Of a stretch of DNA of 64,000 nt, positions 35,888 to 46,766 are shown piece by piece. Source of the DNA: Vogesella urethralis (GTDB taxonomy: Bacteria; Pseudomonadota; Gammaproteobacteria; Burkholderiales; Chromobacteriaceae); assembly GCF_007644045.2 (NCBI RefSeq), contig NZ_VMDW02000051.1, forward strand, positions 110,308 to 174,307. Direction: 5' to 3'. The translations under genes were made by a program, and so were the position numbers. The stretch's first letter is position 1, and the number at the start of each line of letters is the position of its first letter. The notes under the pieces were generated by a model that searched no databases, had not been told where the DNA came from, and was given only the letters and a program-made list of their open reading frames with translations.

Positions 35888-36565
35888 TTACAGCACCGGC
35901 CACGGCAAGCCGGCCGGCGGGTTGGCCGCCAGGTAATCGGCCAGCGCTGCTTGCGGCCAACGTTCGCCCCACACCGGCGGGCACACAAAGCGGTGCGTTT
36001 CGCCGGCCAGCGTGAACGCCAGCGCGTAAGCGTGCAGGTAACCGCGGTCGGCGGCGCTGCCGCCGTATAGCGCATCGCCCAGGATGGGCGCGCCCAGCGA
36101 CTTCATCGCCACCCGCAGCTGGTGGGTCTTGCCGGTGCGCGGGCGCAGCACGAACAGGCGCAGGCCGGGCGCCAGGCTGTGGCTGAAAAACTGCGTCACG
36201 GCAGGGTTGGCCGCGCTTTTGCACAGCTTCCAGGCGCCGCCACGGCCCTTGTCCATATCGCCCTTGATCAGGCCCTGCTTGCGCGCCGGCTTGGCGTCCG
36301 ACAGTGCCAGGTAGTACTTTTCCACGTCGCGGCCGGCAAAGGCGGCGCCCAGCTCGGCGGCGTCCTGCTGGCTGCGCGCTACCACGATCAGGCCGCTGGT
36401 AATGCGGTCCAGCCGGTGCACCGGCCACAGCGCGTCGCCGGGCAGTGCCTCGCGCAGCAAATCCATCAAGCCGGGGGTATCGCCTTCGCGATGAAAACCT
36501 AGGCCGGGGGCCTTGTGGACGAGGTGGAAGCGGGGGTGGCTGTATACGAGCTGGAAGGCGGACAT
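35888..36565 (-). CDS. RluA-family RNA pseudouridine synthase
   Basis: This 225-aa single-domain enzyme isomerises uridine in rRNA or tRNA. The catalytic motif is HRLDRITSGLIVVARS (Asp in HRLDR) near residue 56. The family block PRTGKTHQLRVAMKSLGAPILGDALYGG is near residue 145. It has no S4 domain, in line with the short group of RluA-like synthases. The frame is open far upstream, but the start MSAFQLVYSH at 36565 begins the recognised domain. It overlaps the upstream GNAT gene by about 67 bp. Confidence 0.85.
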   Translation of the reverse strand: MSAFQLVYSHPRFHLVHKAPGLGFHREGDTPGLMDLLREALPGDALWPVHRLDRITSGLIVVARSQQDAAELGAAFAGRDVEKYYLALSDAKPARKQGLIKGDMDKGRGGAWKLCKSAANPAVTQFFSHSLAPGLRLFVLRPRTGKTHQLRVAMKSLGAPILGDALYGGSAADRGYLHAYALAFTLAGETHRFVCPPVWGERWPQAALADYLAANPPAGLPWPVL

Positions 36566-37065
36566 GGCGGGGTTTCTCGACTGGGACGCGCATTGTAGGC
36601 GATGCCGGCGTCGGCCCCAAGCGCCGGCTGCACCTGCAGGCCGGGCCATTCCAGCCGCAGGAAGTCGTCGTCGCGGCCGGCGACGCGGTAGCCCATTTCG
36701 GCGTAGAAGGCGCGCACCGGTTTGTCGTCGCGCAGGCAGCACAGCGTAACGCGGCCACGGCTGAGCTGGTGCAGCACCGCCAGTACCCGCCGCCCCATGC
36801 CCTGGCGCCGCCACGGCGCCAGCACCACCAGCAGGTGGATGTGCAGGCCGTACGGCCGCCGCGACAGGCTAACCAGCGCAACCTCCTGCCCGCCGTGGCG
36901 GTACCAGAACAAGGTGCCGTCGGCAAAACTCTGCTCGAAGCCCTGGCGCTGCAGCTGCGCGTCCCAGCCCTGGCAGCGGCTGAGCTTGCCCTGCATGCCG
37001 TCGCAGTACACGGCGTAGGCGCGCAGCTTGTCCGAGGCCGGCAGCGGCAGCAGCCCGTGGCTCAT
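36499..37065 (-). CDS. GNAT family N-acetyltransferase
   Basis: This 188-aa protein has an acetyl-CoA binding motif A (LLVVLAPWRRQGMGRRVLAVL, Q-x-x-G-x-G type) at about residues 78-98 and the motif-B-like AFYAEMGYRVAGRDDDFLRLEWPG. The last 45 or so residues, rich in Pro, Ser and Thr, run over the start of the pseudouridine synthase gene and look unstructured. The substrate is unknown. Its start overlaps the thioesterase stop by 4 bp. Confidence 0.78.
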   Translation of the reverse strand: MSHGLLPLPASDKLRAYAVYCDGMQGKLSRCQGWDAQLQRQGFEQSFADGTLFWYRHGGQEVALVSLSRRPYGLHIHLLVVLAPWRRQGMGRRVLAVLHQLSRGRVTLCCLRDDKPVRAFYAEMGYRVAGRDDDFLRLEWPGLQVQPALGADAGIAYNARPSRETPPCPPSSSYTATPASTSSTRPPA

Positions 37066-37547
37066 GACACCGTGGCCTGCTGCATGCGTTGCTCGGCTTC
37101 CAGCCGCATCTGCTTGCGGATTTCGGCTTCGCGGAAGCGCTTGCGGTGGACGTCGCTGTCCAGCGACAGCGGCGGCACCGGCACCGCCTTGCCGTCGGCC
37201 CAGGCCACCATGGTGAAGTAACAGCTATTGGTGTGGCGCACGGTGCGCTGCTGGATGTTTTCGGCTACCACCTTGATGCCCACTTCCATCGAGGTGCGGC
37301 CAACGTGGTTGACGCTGGCCAGGAAGGTGACCATCTCGCCCACGTGGATGGGCTGCTTGAACAGCACCTGGTCTACCGACAGCGTCACCACGTAACAGCC
37401 GGCGTAGCGGCTGGCGCACGCGTAGGCCACCTGGTCCAGCAGTTTCAGCAGCACGCCGCCGTGCACGTTGCCGGAGAAGTTGGCCATATCCGGCGTCATC
37501 AGCACCGACATGGTGAGTTCGCGCTGGTTAACAGAGTGTTCGCTCAT
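37062..37547 (-). CDS. Acyl-CoA thioesterase (hotdog fold, YciA-like)
   Basis: This 161-aa hotdog thioesterase hydrolyses acyl-CoA. The core PDMANFSGNVHGGVLLKLLDQVAYACASRYAG carries the N-x-H-G-G-x-x-L-x-x-x-D active-site pattern, and HVGRTSMEVGIKV follows. It is the first gene of a three-gene overlapping minus-strand unit with the GNAT protein and pseudouridine synthase. Confidence 0.88.
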   Translation of the reverse strand: MSEHSVNQRELTMSVLMTPDMANFSGNVHGGVLLKLLDQVAYACASRYAGCYVVTLSVDQVLFKQPIHVGEMVTFLASVNHVGRTSMEVGIKVVAENIQQRTVRHTNSCYFTMVAWADGKAVPVPPLSLDSDVHRKRFREAEIRKQMRLEAEQRMQQATVS

Positions 37548-37626
37548 TGATAGTCATTCCTGTTTCATTCTTTTTGCATGGCGGCGTAAAATCGACGCCC
37601 CCTCCCCCCTACGGCATACCGGCACC

Positions 37627-39387
37627 ATGTCTTCCCTGTCCCGGCTTTTCCGCTACGCCAGCGCCTACCGGCGCGACGCGTGGCTGGCAACGTTGTTTTC
37701 CGCTACCAACAAGTTTTTCGACATCCTGCCCGAAGTGCTGATCGGCGTGGCCGTGGATGTGGTCGTCAGCAAGCAGGACTCGTTCCTGGCCCGGCTGGGC
37801 ATTACCGACAGCTTCGAGCAGCTGCTGTGGCTGGGCGCCCTTACCGTGCTGATCTGGGCCGGCGAATCGCTGTTCGAGTACCTGTACCAGCTACGCTGGC
37901 GCAACCTGGCGCAAAACCTGCAGCACGAACTGCGGCTGGACGCCTACCGCCACGTGCAGCAGCTGCCGCTGTCGTATTTCGAGGATAAGAGCACCGGCAA
38001 TCTGATGTCCATCCTCAACGACGACATCAACCAGATGGAGCGCTTCCTCAACGGCGGCGCCAACAGCATCATCCAGGTGGTGTGTTCCTCCATTATGGTG
38101 GGCGGCGTGTTCTTTTACCTGGCGCCGCAACTGGCGATGATGGCGCTGTTTCCGGTGCCGCTGATCCTGGTGGGCACCTTCTGGTTCCAGAAACGCATTG
38201 CGCCGCGCTACAGCGCGGTGCGCGAAGCGGCTGGCGTGATCAACGGCCGCCTCAACAACAACCTGCTGGGCATTGCCACCATCAAGGCGTTTACCGCCGA
38301 AACGTTCGAGGCCGAGCATATCCGCGACGCCAGCGAGCACTACCGCACCACCAACGCGCGCGCCATCCGCCTGTCGTCGGCCATCATCCCGGTGATCCGC
38401 ATGGCCATCCTGGCCGGCTTCGTGGTGACGCTGGTGTACGGCGGCTGGCTGGCGCTGCACGGCGATATCGGCGTCGGCAGCTATTCGGTGCTGGTGTACC
38501 TGACGCAGCGCCTGCTGTGGCCGCTGGTGGGCCTGGCCGACATTGCCGACTTGTACCAGCGCTCGATGACCGCCATCGACCGCGTGCTGGGCGTGCTGGC
38601 CACGCCGGTCACCATCCCCTACGATGGCAAGGCGCTGCCTGCCGGCACAGTATCGGGCCAGCTGGCTTTCGAAAACCTGTCATTCGGCTACGGCGACCTC
38701 ACCGTGTTGCACAATGTGTCGCTCACCATCCCTGCCGGCCGCACCGTGGCCTTTGTCGGCGCCACCGGTTCGGGCAAGAGCACGCTGATCAAGCTGCTGC
38801 TGCGTTTCTACGATGCCGGTAGCGGCAGCATCCGCCTGGACGGCCAGGATATCCGTACCCTGTCGCTGACCGACCTGCGCCGCCAAATCGGCTACGTCAG
38901 CCAGGACGTGTTCCTCACCGACGGCAGCGTGGCTGACAACATCGCCTACGGCATGGGTAAGGTTGACCGCGACGCCATCGAAGCCGCCGCGCGCGCTGCC
39001 GAGGCGCACGCGTTCATCCAGCAGCTGCCGCAGGGCTACGACACGCCGGTGGGCGAGCGCGGCCAGAAGCTGTCCGGCGGCCAGCGCCAGCGCCTGGCGC
39101 TGGCCCGCGCCATCCTGAAAGACCCGCGCATCCTGGTGCTGGACGAAGCCACCAGCGCGGTGGATAACGAAACCGAGGCCGCCATCCAGCGCTCGCTGGA
39201 CGTGGTATCGCGTGGCCGCACCACGCTGGTGATTGCCCATCGGCTGTCCACCGTGCGCCACGCCGACTGCATTCACGTGATGGAGCAAGGCAGCATCATC
39301 GAATCGGGCACGCATGAGGTACTGCTGGCACAGCAGGGCAGCTACGCTGCGCTGTGGCGCCTGCAGACGGGCGAGCGCGAAAGCTGA
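37627..39387 (+). CDS. ABC exporter, fused permease and ATPase
   Basis: This 586-aa half-transporter has a six-helix membrane domain (about residues 15-315) followed by an ATPase domain. The ATPase has Walker [11 protein letters not shown]-loop YVSQDVFL, signature [14 protein letters not shown], Walker [10 protein letters not shown] and the switch His in VIAHRLST. It is of the MsbA/lipid or multidrug type and works as a homodimer. It begins at the ATG at 37627; an upstream in-frame extension overlaps the divergent thioesterase. The substrate is not deducible. Confidence 0.9.
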   Translation: MSSLSRLFRYASAYRRDAWLATLFSATNKFFDILPEVLIGVAVDVVVSKQDSFLARLGITDSFEQLLWLGALTVLIWAGESLFEYLYQLRWRNLAQNLQHELRLDAYRHVQQLPLSYFEDKSTGNLMSILNDDINQMERFLNGGANSIIQVVCSSIMVGGVFFYLAPQLAMMALFPVPLILVGTFWFQKRIAPRYSAVREAAGVINGRLNNNLLGIATIKAFTAETFEAEHIRDASEHYRTTNARAIRLSSAIIPVIRMAILAGFVVTLVYGGWLALHGDIGVGSYSVLVYLTQRLLWPLVGLADIADLYQRSMTAIDRVLGVLATPVTIPYDGKALPAGTVSGQLAFENLSFGYGDLTVLHNVSLTIPAGRTVAFVGATGSGKSTLIKLLLRFYDAGSGSIRLDGQDIRTLSLTDLRRQIGYVSQDVFLTDGSVADNIAYGMGKVDRDAIEAAARAAEAHAFIQQLPQGYDTPVGERGQKLSGGQRQRLALARAILKDPRILVLDEATSAVDNETEAAIQRSLDVVSRGRTTLVIAHRLSTVRHADCIHVMEQGSIIESGTHEVLLAQQGSYAALWRLQTGERES

Positions 39388-39406
39388 GCACACCAGCATG
39401 AACATC

Positions 39407-39437
39407 AGGCCTGCCTTCATCTGCAGGCCTTTTTTTA
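39407..39437 (+). terminator. ABC exporter terminator
   Basis: The 8-bp perfect stem AGGCCTGC / GCAGGCCT with an 8-nt loop is followed by seven T residues, 20 bp after the stop. Confidence 0.85.
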
Positions 39438-39477
39438 TGGTCTATGCTTATAGACAACGCAGCAAACTGTCATCGAA

Positions 39478-40083
39478 ATGAGTATCGGCGCCCTCTCTGC
39501 GGCCAACTACGGCAGCGCTTACGCCAGCCCGGCAAAGATGATGACGGCCTGTAGTCCGGGCTGTCAGTGCAGCCGTTGCCTGGCCGCCAGCGTGACCAGC
39601 ACGCCAGCGGAAGCGCCTGGCGGAACGGGCCGTGGCCAAAAGGGTGTAGCTGCATTAAGCGAGGAAGAACAGCAGCAGGTAGACAAGCTGAAAGCGCGCG
39701 ACCGCGAAGTGCGCGCCCACGAGCAGGCGCATATCGCCGCTGCTGGCGGGCTCAGCGTCAGCGGCCCCAGCTACAGTTACCAGCAAGGGCCGGACGGGCA
39801 GCGTTACGCGGTGGGCGGCCACGTCAACATCGACGTCAGCCCGGGGCGTACGCCGGAAGAAACGCTACGCAAGGCGCGTGCCGTGGAGCGTGCCGCACTG
39901 GCCCCCGCTGAACCTTCCGGCCAGGACCAAGCCGTGGCCGCACAAGCCAGACAGATGGCGCTGCAGGCGCAGGCAGAACAAGCCGCCGCCCGGCAGGGGG
40001 GCAACAACATTGCAAGAACTTACCAGCCGCAAGACAGCACGGCCCCCGCCCTGCAAGGTCGCGGCATTGATACACGGGCATGA
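39478..40083 (+). CDS. SprA-related putative zinc metallopeptidase
   Basis: This 201-aa protein has the block DKLKARDREVRAHEQAHIAAAGGLSVSGPSYSYQQGPDGQRYAVGGHVNIDVS at about residues 70-122. It contains HEQAH, a zinc-peptidase HExxH motif. This is the signature region of the SprA-related family (often annotated as CJM1_0395 family putative metalloprotease). A low-complexity Ala/Gln C-terminus follows, and a small Cys cluster (CSPGCQCSRC) sits near residue 25. There is no clear signal peptide. Biological role unknown. It overlaps the next gene by 4 bp. Confidence 0.75.
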   Translation: MSIGALSAANYGSAYASPAKMMTACSPGCQCSRCLAASVTSTPAEAPGGTGRGQKGVAALSEEEQQQVDKLKARDREVRAHEQAHIAAAGGLSVSGPSYSYQQGPDGQRYAVGGHVNIDVSPGRTPEETLRKARAVERAALAPAEPSGQDQAVAAQARQMALQAQAEQAAARQGGNNIARTYQPQDSTAPALQGRGIDTRA

Positions 40084-40400
40084 CCACCATGCATCACTAC
40101 CTTTACCTGTTGCACCCTACCCGGCCGGACATGCTGCGCAGCGGCCTGAGCGACCACGAAGCCGAATGCATCAGCCAGCACACCTGCTACCTGGACGACT
40201 TGTGCCTGGCCGGAAAGGTGACGCTGTTCGGTCGCACCACCACCAACGATGAACGCGTGTTCAGCATGGTGCTGGTCAATACCGGCATCGAGGATGAAGC
40301 GCGTCGCATCATGCAGGCCGACCCGGTGATAACCGGCGGCGTGATGCGCGGTGAGCTGTTTCCGTTCCGTATCAGCGGCATGCGCGGCATGAAGGTGTAA
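40080..40400 (+). CDS. YciI-like protein
   Basis: This 106-aa protein of alpha+beta type has the pattern YLYLLHPTRPDMLRSGLSDHEAECISQHTCYLDDLCLAGKVTLFGRTT, then EARRIMQADPVITGGVMRGELFPFRI. It resembles the YciI/YCGL ferredoxin-like fold, in which His and Asp line a pocket. The function is unknown. A start three codons downstream (MHHYLY at 40089) is equally possible. It is cotranscribed with the upstream putative metallopeptidase (ATGA overlap). Confidence 0.68.
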   Translation: MTTMHHYLYLLHPTRPDMLRSGLSDHEAECISQHTCYLDDLCLAGKVTLFGRTTTNDERVFSMVLVNTGIEDEARRIMQADPVITGGVMRGELFPFRISGMRGMKV

Positions 40401-40414
40401 GCCCTGCCGGGCGT

Positions 40415-40881
40415 TTACAGCCAACGGCGGACGCGCTGGCAATACGCGGCGTAGGCGTCACCGAAACGCGCCCGCAAGGCGCGCTCTTCCGGCACGATCT
40501 GCAGCCGATCGATCCACAGCCCCCACAACAGTGGCCCGGCCAGGGCTACGGCCTGCCCCAGCCACACGCCCCAAGCCAGCAGCAGGCACAGCATGCCCAG
40601 ATACATCGGGTTACGGCTGAAACGGTAAAAGCCCGACACCACCAGCTGGCTACTGCGCTGTGGCTGTAGCGGGCTGAGGGTGGTGCGCCGCCGCACAAAC
40701 GCCCACACCGCGCTGCCTTCCAGCCACACCGCCAGCAGCAACAGCCCTCCGCTCACGGCCAGACTGACACCCTCCGGCAAAGACAGCGGCCACTGCGGCC
40801 AACGTCGTGCGGCCAGCGCCATGCCCCAGCCGCACAGCAAAGCCAGCAATGGCGGCGGAATGCGGCACGCCAGCCAGCGCA

Positions 40882-40885
<4 letters not shown>
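40415..40885 (-). CDS. Isoprenylcysteine carboxyl methyltransferase-like membrane protein
   Basis: This 156-aa membrane protein has four predicted helices. The ICMT/PEMT signature LVVSGFYRFSRNPMYLGMLCLLLAWG is at about residues 83-108, and PEERALRARFGDAYAAYCQRVRRW is near the C-terminus. It probably methylates a small lipid or amine; the substrate is unknown. The start ATG at 40885 overlaps the stop of the P-type ATPase (ATGA), so it is cotranscribed with cadA. Confidence 0.78.
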
Positions 40886-43188
<2,303 letters not shown>

Positions 43189-43224
43189 GCTGGTCTCCAC
43201 AGAAGCGTGCTTGTCTTATTGCAA

Positions 43225-43245
43225 ACCCTGTAGCTACTATAAGGT
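43225..43245. promoter_or_regulatory. MerR-type operator/promoter between cadA and cadR
   Basis: The dyad ACCCTGTAG-CTA-CTATAAGGT (7 of 9 symmetric positions) lies in the 76-bp divergent gap. On the cadA strand it fills the spacer between TTGACC and TGCAAT, which are 19 bp apart. This over-long spacing is the hallmark of promoters activated by MerR-family proteins through DNA untwisting. Confidence 0.8.
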
Positions 43246-43264
43246 CAAGCCCCGAAGGAGAACG

Positions 43265-43696
43265 ATGATGCAAATCGGCGAACTGGCAAAACGCACCGGC
43301 TGCGAAACGGAAACCATCCGCTATTACGAGCGCGAAGGCTTGCTGCCCGCGCCATCACGTAGCAGCAGCGGCTACCGCCGTTATGAACAGCCGCATCTGG
43401 AACAACTGGCCTTCATCCTGCACTGCCGCTCGCTGGGCATGCCGCTGGCCGATATCCGGCTGTTGGCCGGCTTTCACCAGCAGCCGGCCGCCGAGCCGTG
43501 CGATCGCGTCAACGCGCTGATCGACGAACAGATCCAGCGCGTGCACAGCCAGATCGAGGCCTTGCAGCGGCTGGAGCAGCAACTGCTGCAGCTGCGCGCC
43601 CGCTGCGACAGCCCGCATACACTGGCCGACTGCGGCATCCTGAAAACGCTGGACGACGCCGCCAGCGGCGAAGCCTGCGCCTGCCATAGCGACTGA
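43265..43696 (+). CDS. cadR: MerR family metal-responsive regulator (CadR/PbrR-like)
   Basis: This 143-aa regulator has an N-terminal MerR winged helix (MQIGELAKRTGCETETIRYYEREGLLP, then SGYRRY). A long dimerisation helix (about 85-112) and a C-terminal metal loop follow. The cysteines C79, C114 and C123 correspond in order and spacing to the Cd/Pb-binding cysteines of CadR/PbrR, and a second group, CACHSD, ends the protein. It is divergent from cadA, with a matching operator between. The second ATG (43268) may be the true start given the GGAG spacing. Confidence 0.9.
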   Translation: MMQIGELAKRTGCETETIRYYEREGLLPAPSRSSSGYRRYEQPHLEQLAFILHCRSLGMPLADIRLLAGFHQQPAAEPCDRVNALIDEQIQRVHSQIEALQRLEQQLLQLRARCDSPHTLADCGILKTLDDAASGEACACHSD

Positions 43697-43712
43697 CCCC
43701 AGCCGCGCAGGC

Positions 43713-43739
43713 AAAAAAAAAGCCGGCTTGGTAGCCGGC
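43713..43739 (-). terminator. Terminator of the putative ncRNA
   Basis: On the minus strand, GCCGGCT-ACCA-AGCCGGC is followed by nine T residues. The orientation is wrong for cadR, which ends at 43696 on the plus strand, and no minus-strand protein gene ends here. This is the main argument for an RNA gene to the right. Confidence 0.82.
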
Positions 43740-43968
43740 CTAACAACGCTCGTAAGGGGAATACAGAGGATTCACCTCGTACACAATCCCCGGATGTACG
43801 AGGCACCAGTCAATCCTGAACCAGCACTAGGCTGGTGCCTATACCATCGGCGGAAACCGCCAGTGGCAGACAGCAAGTGTTCGCAACGGCGTCGGGAGGA
43901 GAATCCTTGGCCGCTTCAAGCGGAACACACCTGCTGCGTTTACGAGCCACAACACAACACAGAGAGTG
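43713..43968 (-). ncRNA. Putative structured non-coding RNA
   Basis: A minus-strand transcript of about 256 nt is inferred between cadR and the LysR gene. It has a promoter (TATACT at 43975-43980, TTTAGA 16 bp upstream) and ends in an intrinsic terminator (stem GCCGGCT/AGCCGGC, nine T residues). Internal pairing is extensive: an 8-bp closing stem TTACGAGC/GCTCGTAA (43748-43755 with 43940-43947) and a second stem GGATTC-x-CCTC with GAGG-x-GAATCC (43768-43778 with 43896-43906). Inner hairpins are AGGCACCAG/CTGGTGCCT, GGCGG-AAA-CCGCC and CCGCTTCAAGCGG. No protein frame is convincing on either strand. The closing stem, bubble and long inner hairpin recall 6S RNA, but I cannot assign the family. 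Confidence 0.6.
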
Positions 43969-43974
43969 ATTTGG

Positions 43975-44002
43975 AGTATACGTAGGTTTATTACATTCTA
44001 AA
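43975..44002 (-). promoter_or_regulatory. Promoter of the putative ncRNA
   Basis: On the minus strand, -35 TTTAGA (43997-44002) and -10 TATACT (43975-43980) are separated by 16 bp. Four of six and five of six bases match sigma-70 consensus. The predicted start is near 43968. Confidence 0.5.
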
Positions 44003-44044
44003 AATGAATTAAAATTATCAAAACAATTCCAAACTGGAATCAAA

Positions 44045-44998
44045 ATGGACATCAAGGCGCTGCGCTATTTTGCCGAGCTGGTTCGGCAGCAAAACTTCAC
44101 CCGGGCAGCCGAAGCCCTGTTTGTCACCCAGCCCACCATCAGCAAGATGGTGAAGCAGCTGGAAGACGAGTTGGGTACCCCGCTGTTGATCCGCGAGGGC
44201 AAGAGCTTCCAGCTTACCGATGCCGGCCGCGTGGTCTATCTGCGCGGGCAAGACGTGCTGGCGGCGCAGCTGCGGCTGAAGAACGCGCTGGCCGACCTGG
44301 CGTCGCTGGCGCGCGGCGAGCTGGTGGTGGGCCTGCCGCCGATGGCGGGCGGTGCCTTCTTTGCGCCGGTGGTGGGCGCTTTCCGCGACCGCTACCCCGG
44401 CGTGGAACTGAAAATGGTGGAAGACGGCGCGCTGGCGATTGAAAGCAGCATCCGCTCCGGCAACCTGGAAATCGGCGCCGCGGTGCTGCCGGTGGACGAC
44501 AACACCTTCAACAGCCTGAGCCTGGTACGCGACCGCCTGTGCCTGGTGGCACCGGCCGGCAGCCCGTGGCAAGGTTGGCCGCGCGTCACCCTGCCGGACC
44601 TGGCCGACCACCCTATCGTGTTTTATCCGGAAGATTTCTCGCTCACCATCCGCATCAGCGATGCCTTTCGCATGATGGGGAAAAGCGTCAACATCGCCGG
44701 CCGCAGCGCACACTGGGATTTTATCGTTGCCATGGTGGCCGCTAGACTGGGCATCGCCCTGCTACCGCAGGCCATTGCCGGCCAGCTGGAGCGCGACCGC
44801 TTCGACGTGGTACCGATCGACGACGAGCGCATCACCTGGCATCTGGGCCTGATCTGGAAGAAAGACAGCTACCTTTCTCATGCTGCCCGCGCCTGGATCA
44901 CGCTGACCCGCGAACTGCTGCTGGATAGCCACCACGATGAGAACCCGCTTACTGCCCTTGCTGGCCAGCCTGTTACTGGTGGCGCGTTGTCTGGCTAA
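44045..44998 (+). CDS. LysR family transcriptional regulator
   Basis: This 317-aa regulator has an N-terminal winged helix (MDIKALRYFAELVRQQNFTRAAEALFVTQPTISKMVKQLEDELGTPLLIR) and a periplasmic-binding-like effector domain (about residues 92-295). The last 20 residues are encoded over the start of the next gene (62-bp overlap). The family usually controls a neighbouring gene; here that would be the downstream binding protein. The effector is unknown. Confidence 0.87.
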   Translation: MDIKALRYFAELVRQQNFTRAAEALFVTQPTISKMVKQLEDELGTPLLIREGKSFQLTDAGRVVYLRGQDVLAAQLRLKNALADLASLARGELVVGLPPMAGGAFFAPVVGAFRDRYPGVELKMVEDGALAIESSIRSGNLEIGAAVLPVDDNTFNSLSLVRDRLCLVAPAGSPWQGWPRVTLPDLADHPIVFYPEDFSLTIRISDAFRMMGKSVNIAGRSAHWDFIVAMVAARLGIALLPQAIAGQLERDRFDVVPIDDERITWHLGLIWKKDSYLSHAARAWITLTRELLLDSHHDENPLTALAGQPVTGGALSG

Positions 44999-45785
44999 CC
45001 CGGTCCAGATCAACTACCCGGTACTGCCGACCAAGGGTGACCCGCAACTGGCCTACATGCTGGCACTGCTACGTCTGGCCTGCGACAAGGCCGGCGAACA
45101 GTGTCAGCTCTACTCCGGCCCGGCCATGGTGCAAGGACGCGCCATCCAGGAGATGCAACGGCCGCAAGGCCAGATCGACGTGATGTGGACCATGACCAGC
45201 GCCGAACGCGAGCAGCGGCTGCTACCGGTGCGCATTCCACTGTATAAAGGCCTGATCGGTTGGCGCGTGGCGCTACTGCGCCCCGACCGTAGCGAACTGC
45301 TGGCCAAAATCGACACTGCCGCTGCATTGGCCAAATTGACTGCCGGCCAGGAACACGACTGGCCCGATACCGCCATCCTGCAGCACGCCGGTCTGCCGGT
45401 GGTGACCACCCCCGACTATGAACCGCTGTTCAGCATGCTGCTACAGCGCCGTTTCGACTACTTTCCGCGTAGTGTCATCGAGGTCATCAACGAACAGCGT
45501 ACCCATGCCGATCTGGGGCTGGTTATCGACCGGCACATCCTGTTGCGCTACCCGGCTGCCTTCTATTTTTTTGTGCGCCCACAACGGCCCGAGCTGGCCC
45601 GCATGCTGACACGCGGCTTGGAAAAAGCGGTGCGTGACGGCAGCTTCGATGCGCTTTTTCAGCAGCACCATGGCCCGGCACTACGCGCACTGCGGCTGGA
45701 CAAGCGCCGCATCATCGACTTGTCCAACCCGCTTTTGCCCCCGACCACCCCCTTGCAGCGCAAGGAGCTGTGGTACCGCCCCTGA
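44937..45785 (+). CDS. Periplasmic solute-binding-like protein
   Basis: This 282-aa exported protein has a signal peptide (MRTRLLPLLASLLLVARCLA). The mature domain resembles extracellular solute-binding family 3, with GQIDVMWTMTSAERE, RIPLYKGLIGWRVALL and a final helix RMLTRGLEKAVRDGSFDALFQQHHGPAL. Such orphan proteins, without permease genes nearby, are common in Neisseriales. The ligand is unknown. The start lies inside the LysR gene, implying coupled expression. Confidence 0.7.
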   Translation: MRTRLLPLLASLLLVARCLANPVQINYPVLPTKGDPQLAYMLALLRLACDKAGEQCQLYSGPAMVQGRAIQEMQRPQGQIDVMWTMTSAEREQRLLPVRIPLYKGLIGWRVALLRPDRSELLAKIDTAAALAKLTAGQEHDWPDTAILQHAGLPVVTTPDYEPLFSMLLQRRFDYFPRSVIEVINEQRTHADLGLVIDRHILLRYPAAFYFFVRPQRPELARMLTRGLEKAVRDGSFDALFQQHHGPALRALRLDKRRIIDLSNPLLPPTTPLQRKELWYRP

Positions 45786-45802
45786 CATCCACAGCAGACA
45801 AT

Positions 45803-45833
45803 AAAAAAACGCCACCGCGAACGGTGGCGTTTT
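45803..45833. terminator. Bidirectional terminator between the binding protein and sucD
   Basis: The 9-bp stem ACGCCACCG / CGGTGGCGT with loop CGAA is flanked by an A-run on the left (T-run for the minus strand) and TTTT on the right. It closes the TCA cluster transcript. Confidence 0.88.
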
Positions 45834-45854
45834 GCTATCGGACGTGGCCGATGC

Positions 45855-46739
45855 TTAGATCATGCCTTTGCTTTTCAGCAGTTCGAACATGGTCTTGCCG
45901 ATTTCAGCCGGGCTACGGGTGTAGGCGATGCCTGCACGCTCGAACGCCTTGAACTTCTCTTCGGCAGTACCTTTGCCGCCAGAGATGATGGCGCCGGCGT
46001 GGCCCATGCGTTTGCCTTTCGGAGCGGTCACACCAGCGATGTAACCTACTACCGGCTTGGTCACGTACTGCTTGGCAAATTCGGCCGCTTCTTCTTCGGC
46101 GGTACCACCGATTTCACCGATCATCACGATGGCGTCGGTATCCGGATCGTCCTGGAACAGTTTCAGGGCGTCGATGTGGCTGGTACCCGGGATCGGGTCG
46201 CCGCCGATACCGATGCAAGTGGACTGACCCAGACCCAGGGCGGTGGTTTGTGCCACAGCTTCGTAGGTCAGGGTGCCGGAGCGGGACACGATACCGATGC
46301 GGCCCGGGTTGTGAATGTGCCACGGCATGATGCCGATCTTGCACTCACCCGGGGTGATGATACCCGGGCAGTTCGGGCCGATCAGGCGGATGCCTGCTTC
46401 GTCCACGGCTTTTTTCACGTACAGCATGTCCAGGGTGGGCACGCCTTCGGTGATGCACACGATCAGCTTCACGCCGCTGTCGATGGCTTCCAGGATGGAG
46501 TCTTTGGCGAAAGCTGCCGGTACGTAGATAACCGAAGCGTCAGCCTGGGTTTCGCGTACGGCGTCTTTCATGGTGTTGAATACCGGCAGGCCCAGGTGCT
46601 CGCTGCCACCTTTGCCCGGGGTGACACCGCCAACCACCTTGGTGCCCACTTTCAGCGCCTGTTCGGCGTGGAAAGTACCGTTCTTGCCGGTGAAACCTTG
46701 CACCAGCACTTTCGTATCTTTGTTTACCAATACGCTCAT
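45855..46739 (-). CDS. sucD: Succinyl-CoA synthetase alpha subunit
   Basis: SucD (294 aa) forms succinate and ATP or GTP from succinyl-CoA with SucC. The N-terminal CoA-binding Rossmann domain ([20 protein letters not shown]) and the phospho-His loop ([17 protein letters not shown], His about residue 246) are intact. The internal [20 protein letters not shown] is the family signature. It is the last gene of the minus-strand TCA cluster. Confidence 0.97.
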   Translation of the reverse strand: MSVLVNKDTKVLVQGFTGKNGTFHAEQALKVGTKVVGGVTPGKGGSEHLGLPVFNTMKDAVRETQADASVIYVPAAFAKDSILEAIDSGVKLIVCITEGVPTLDMLYVKKAVDEAGIRLIGPNCPGIITPGECKIGIMPWHIHNPGRIGIVSRSGTLTYEAVAQTTALGLGQSTCIGIGGDPIPGTSHIDALKLFQDDPDTDAIVMIGEIGGTAEEEAAEFAKQYVTKPVVGYIAGVTAPKGKRMGHAGAIISGGKGTAEEKFKAFERAGIAYTRSPAEIGKTMFELLKSKGMI

Positions 46740-46766
46740 TTTGAAATCCTTATGCGGTGCAGGTGA

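Noticed and set aside
43741..43968. Plus-strand orientation for the structured RNA
   Set aside because: No -10-like sequence lies upstream on that strand, while the minus strand has both promoter-like boxes and a terminator with nine T residues.
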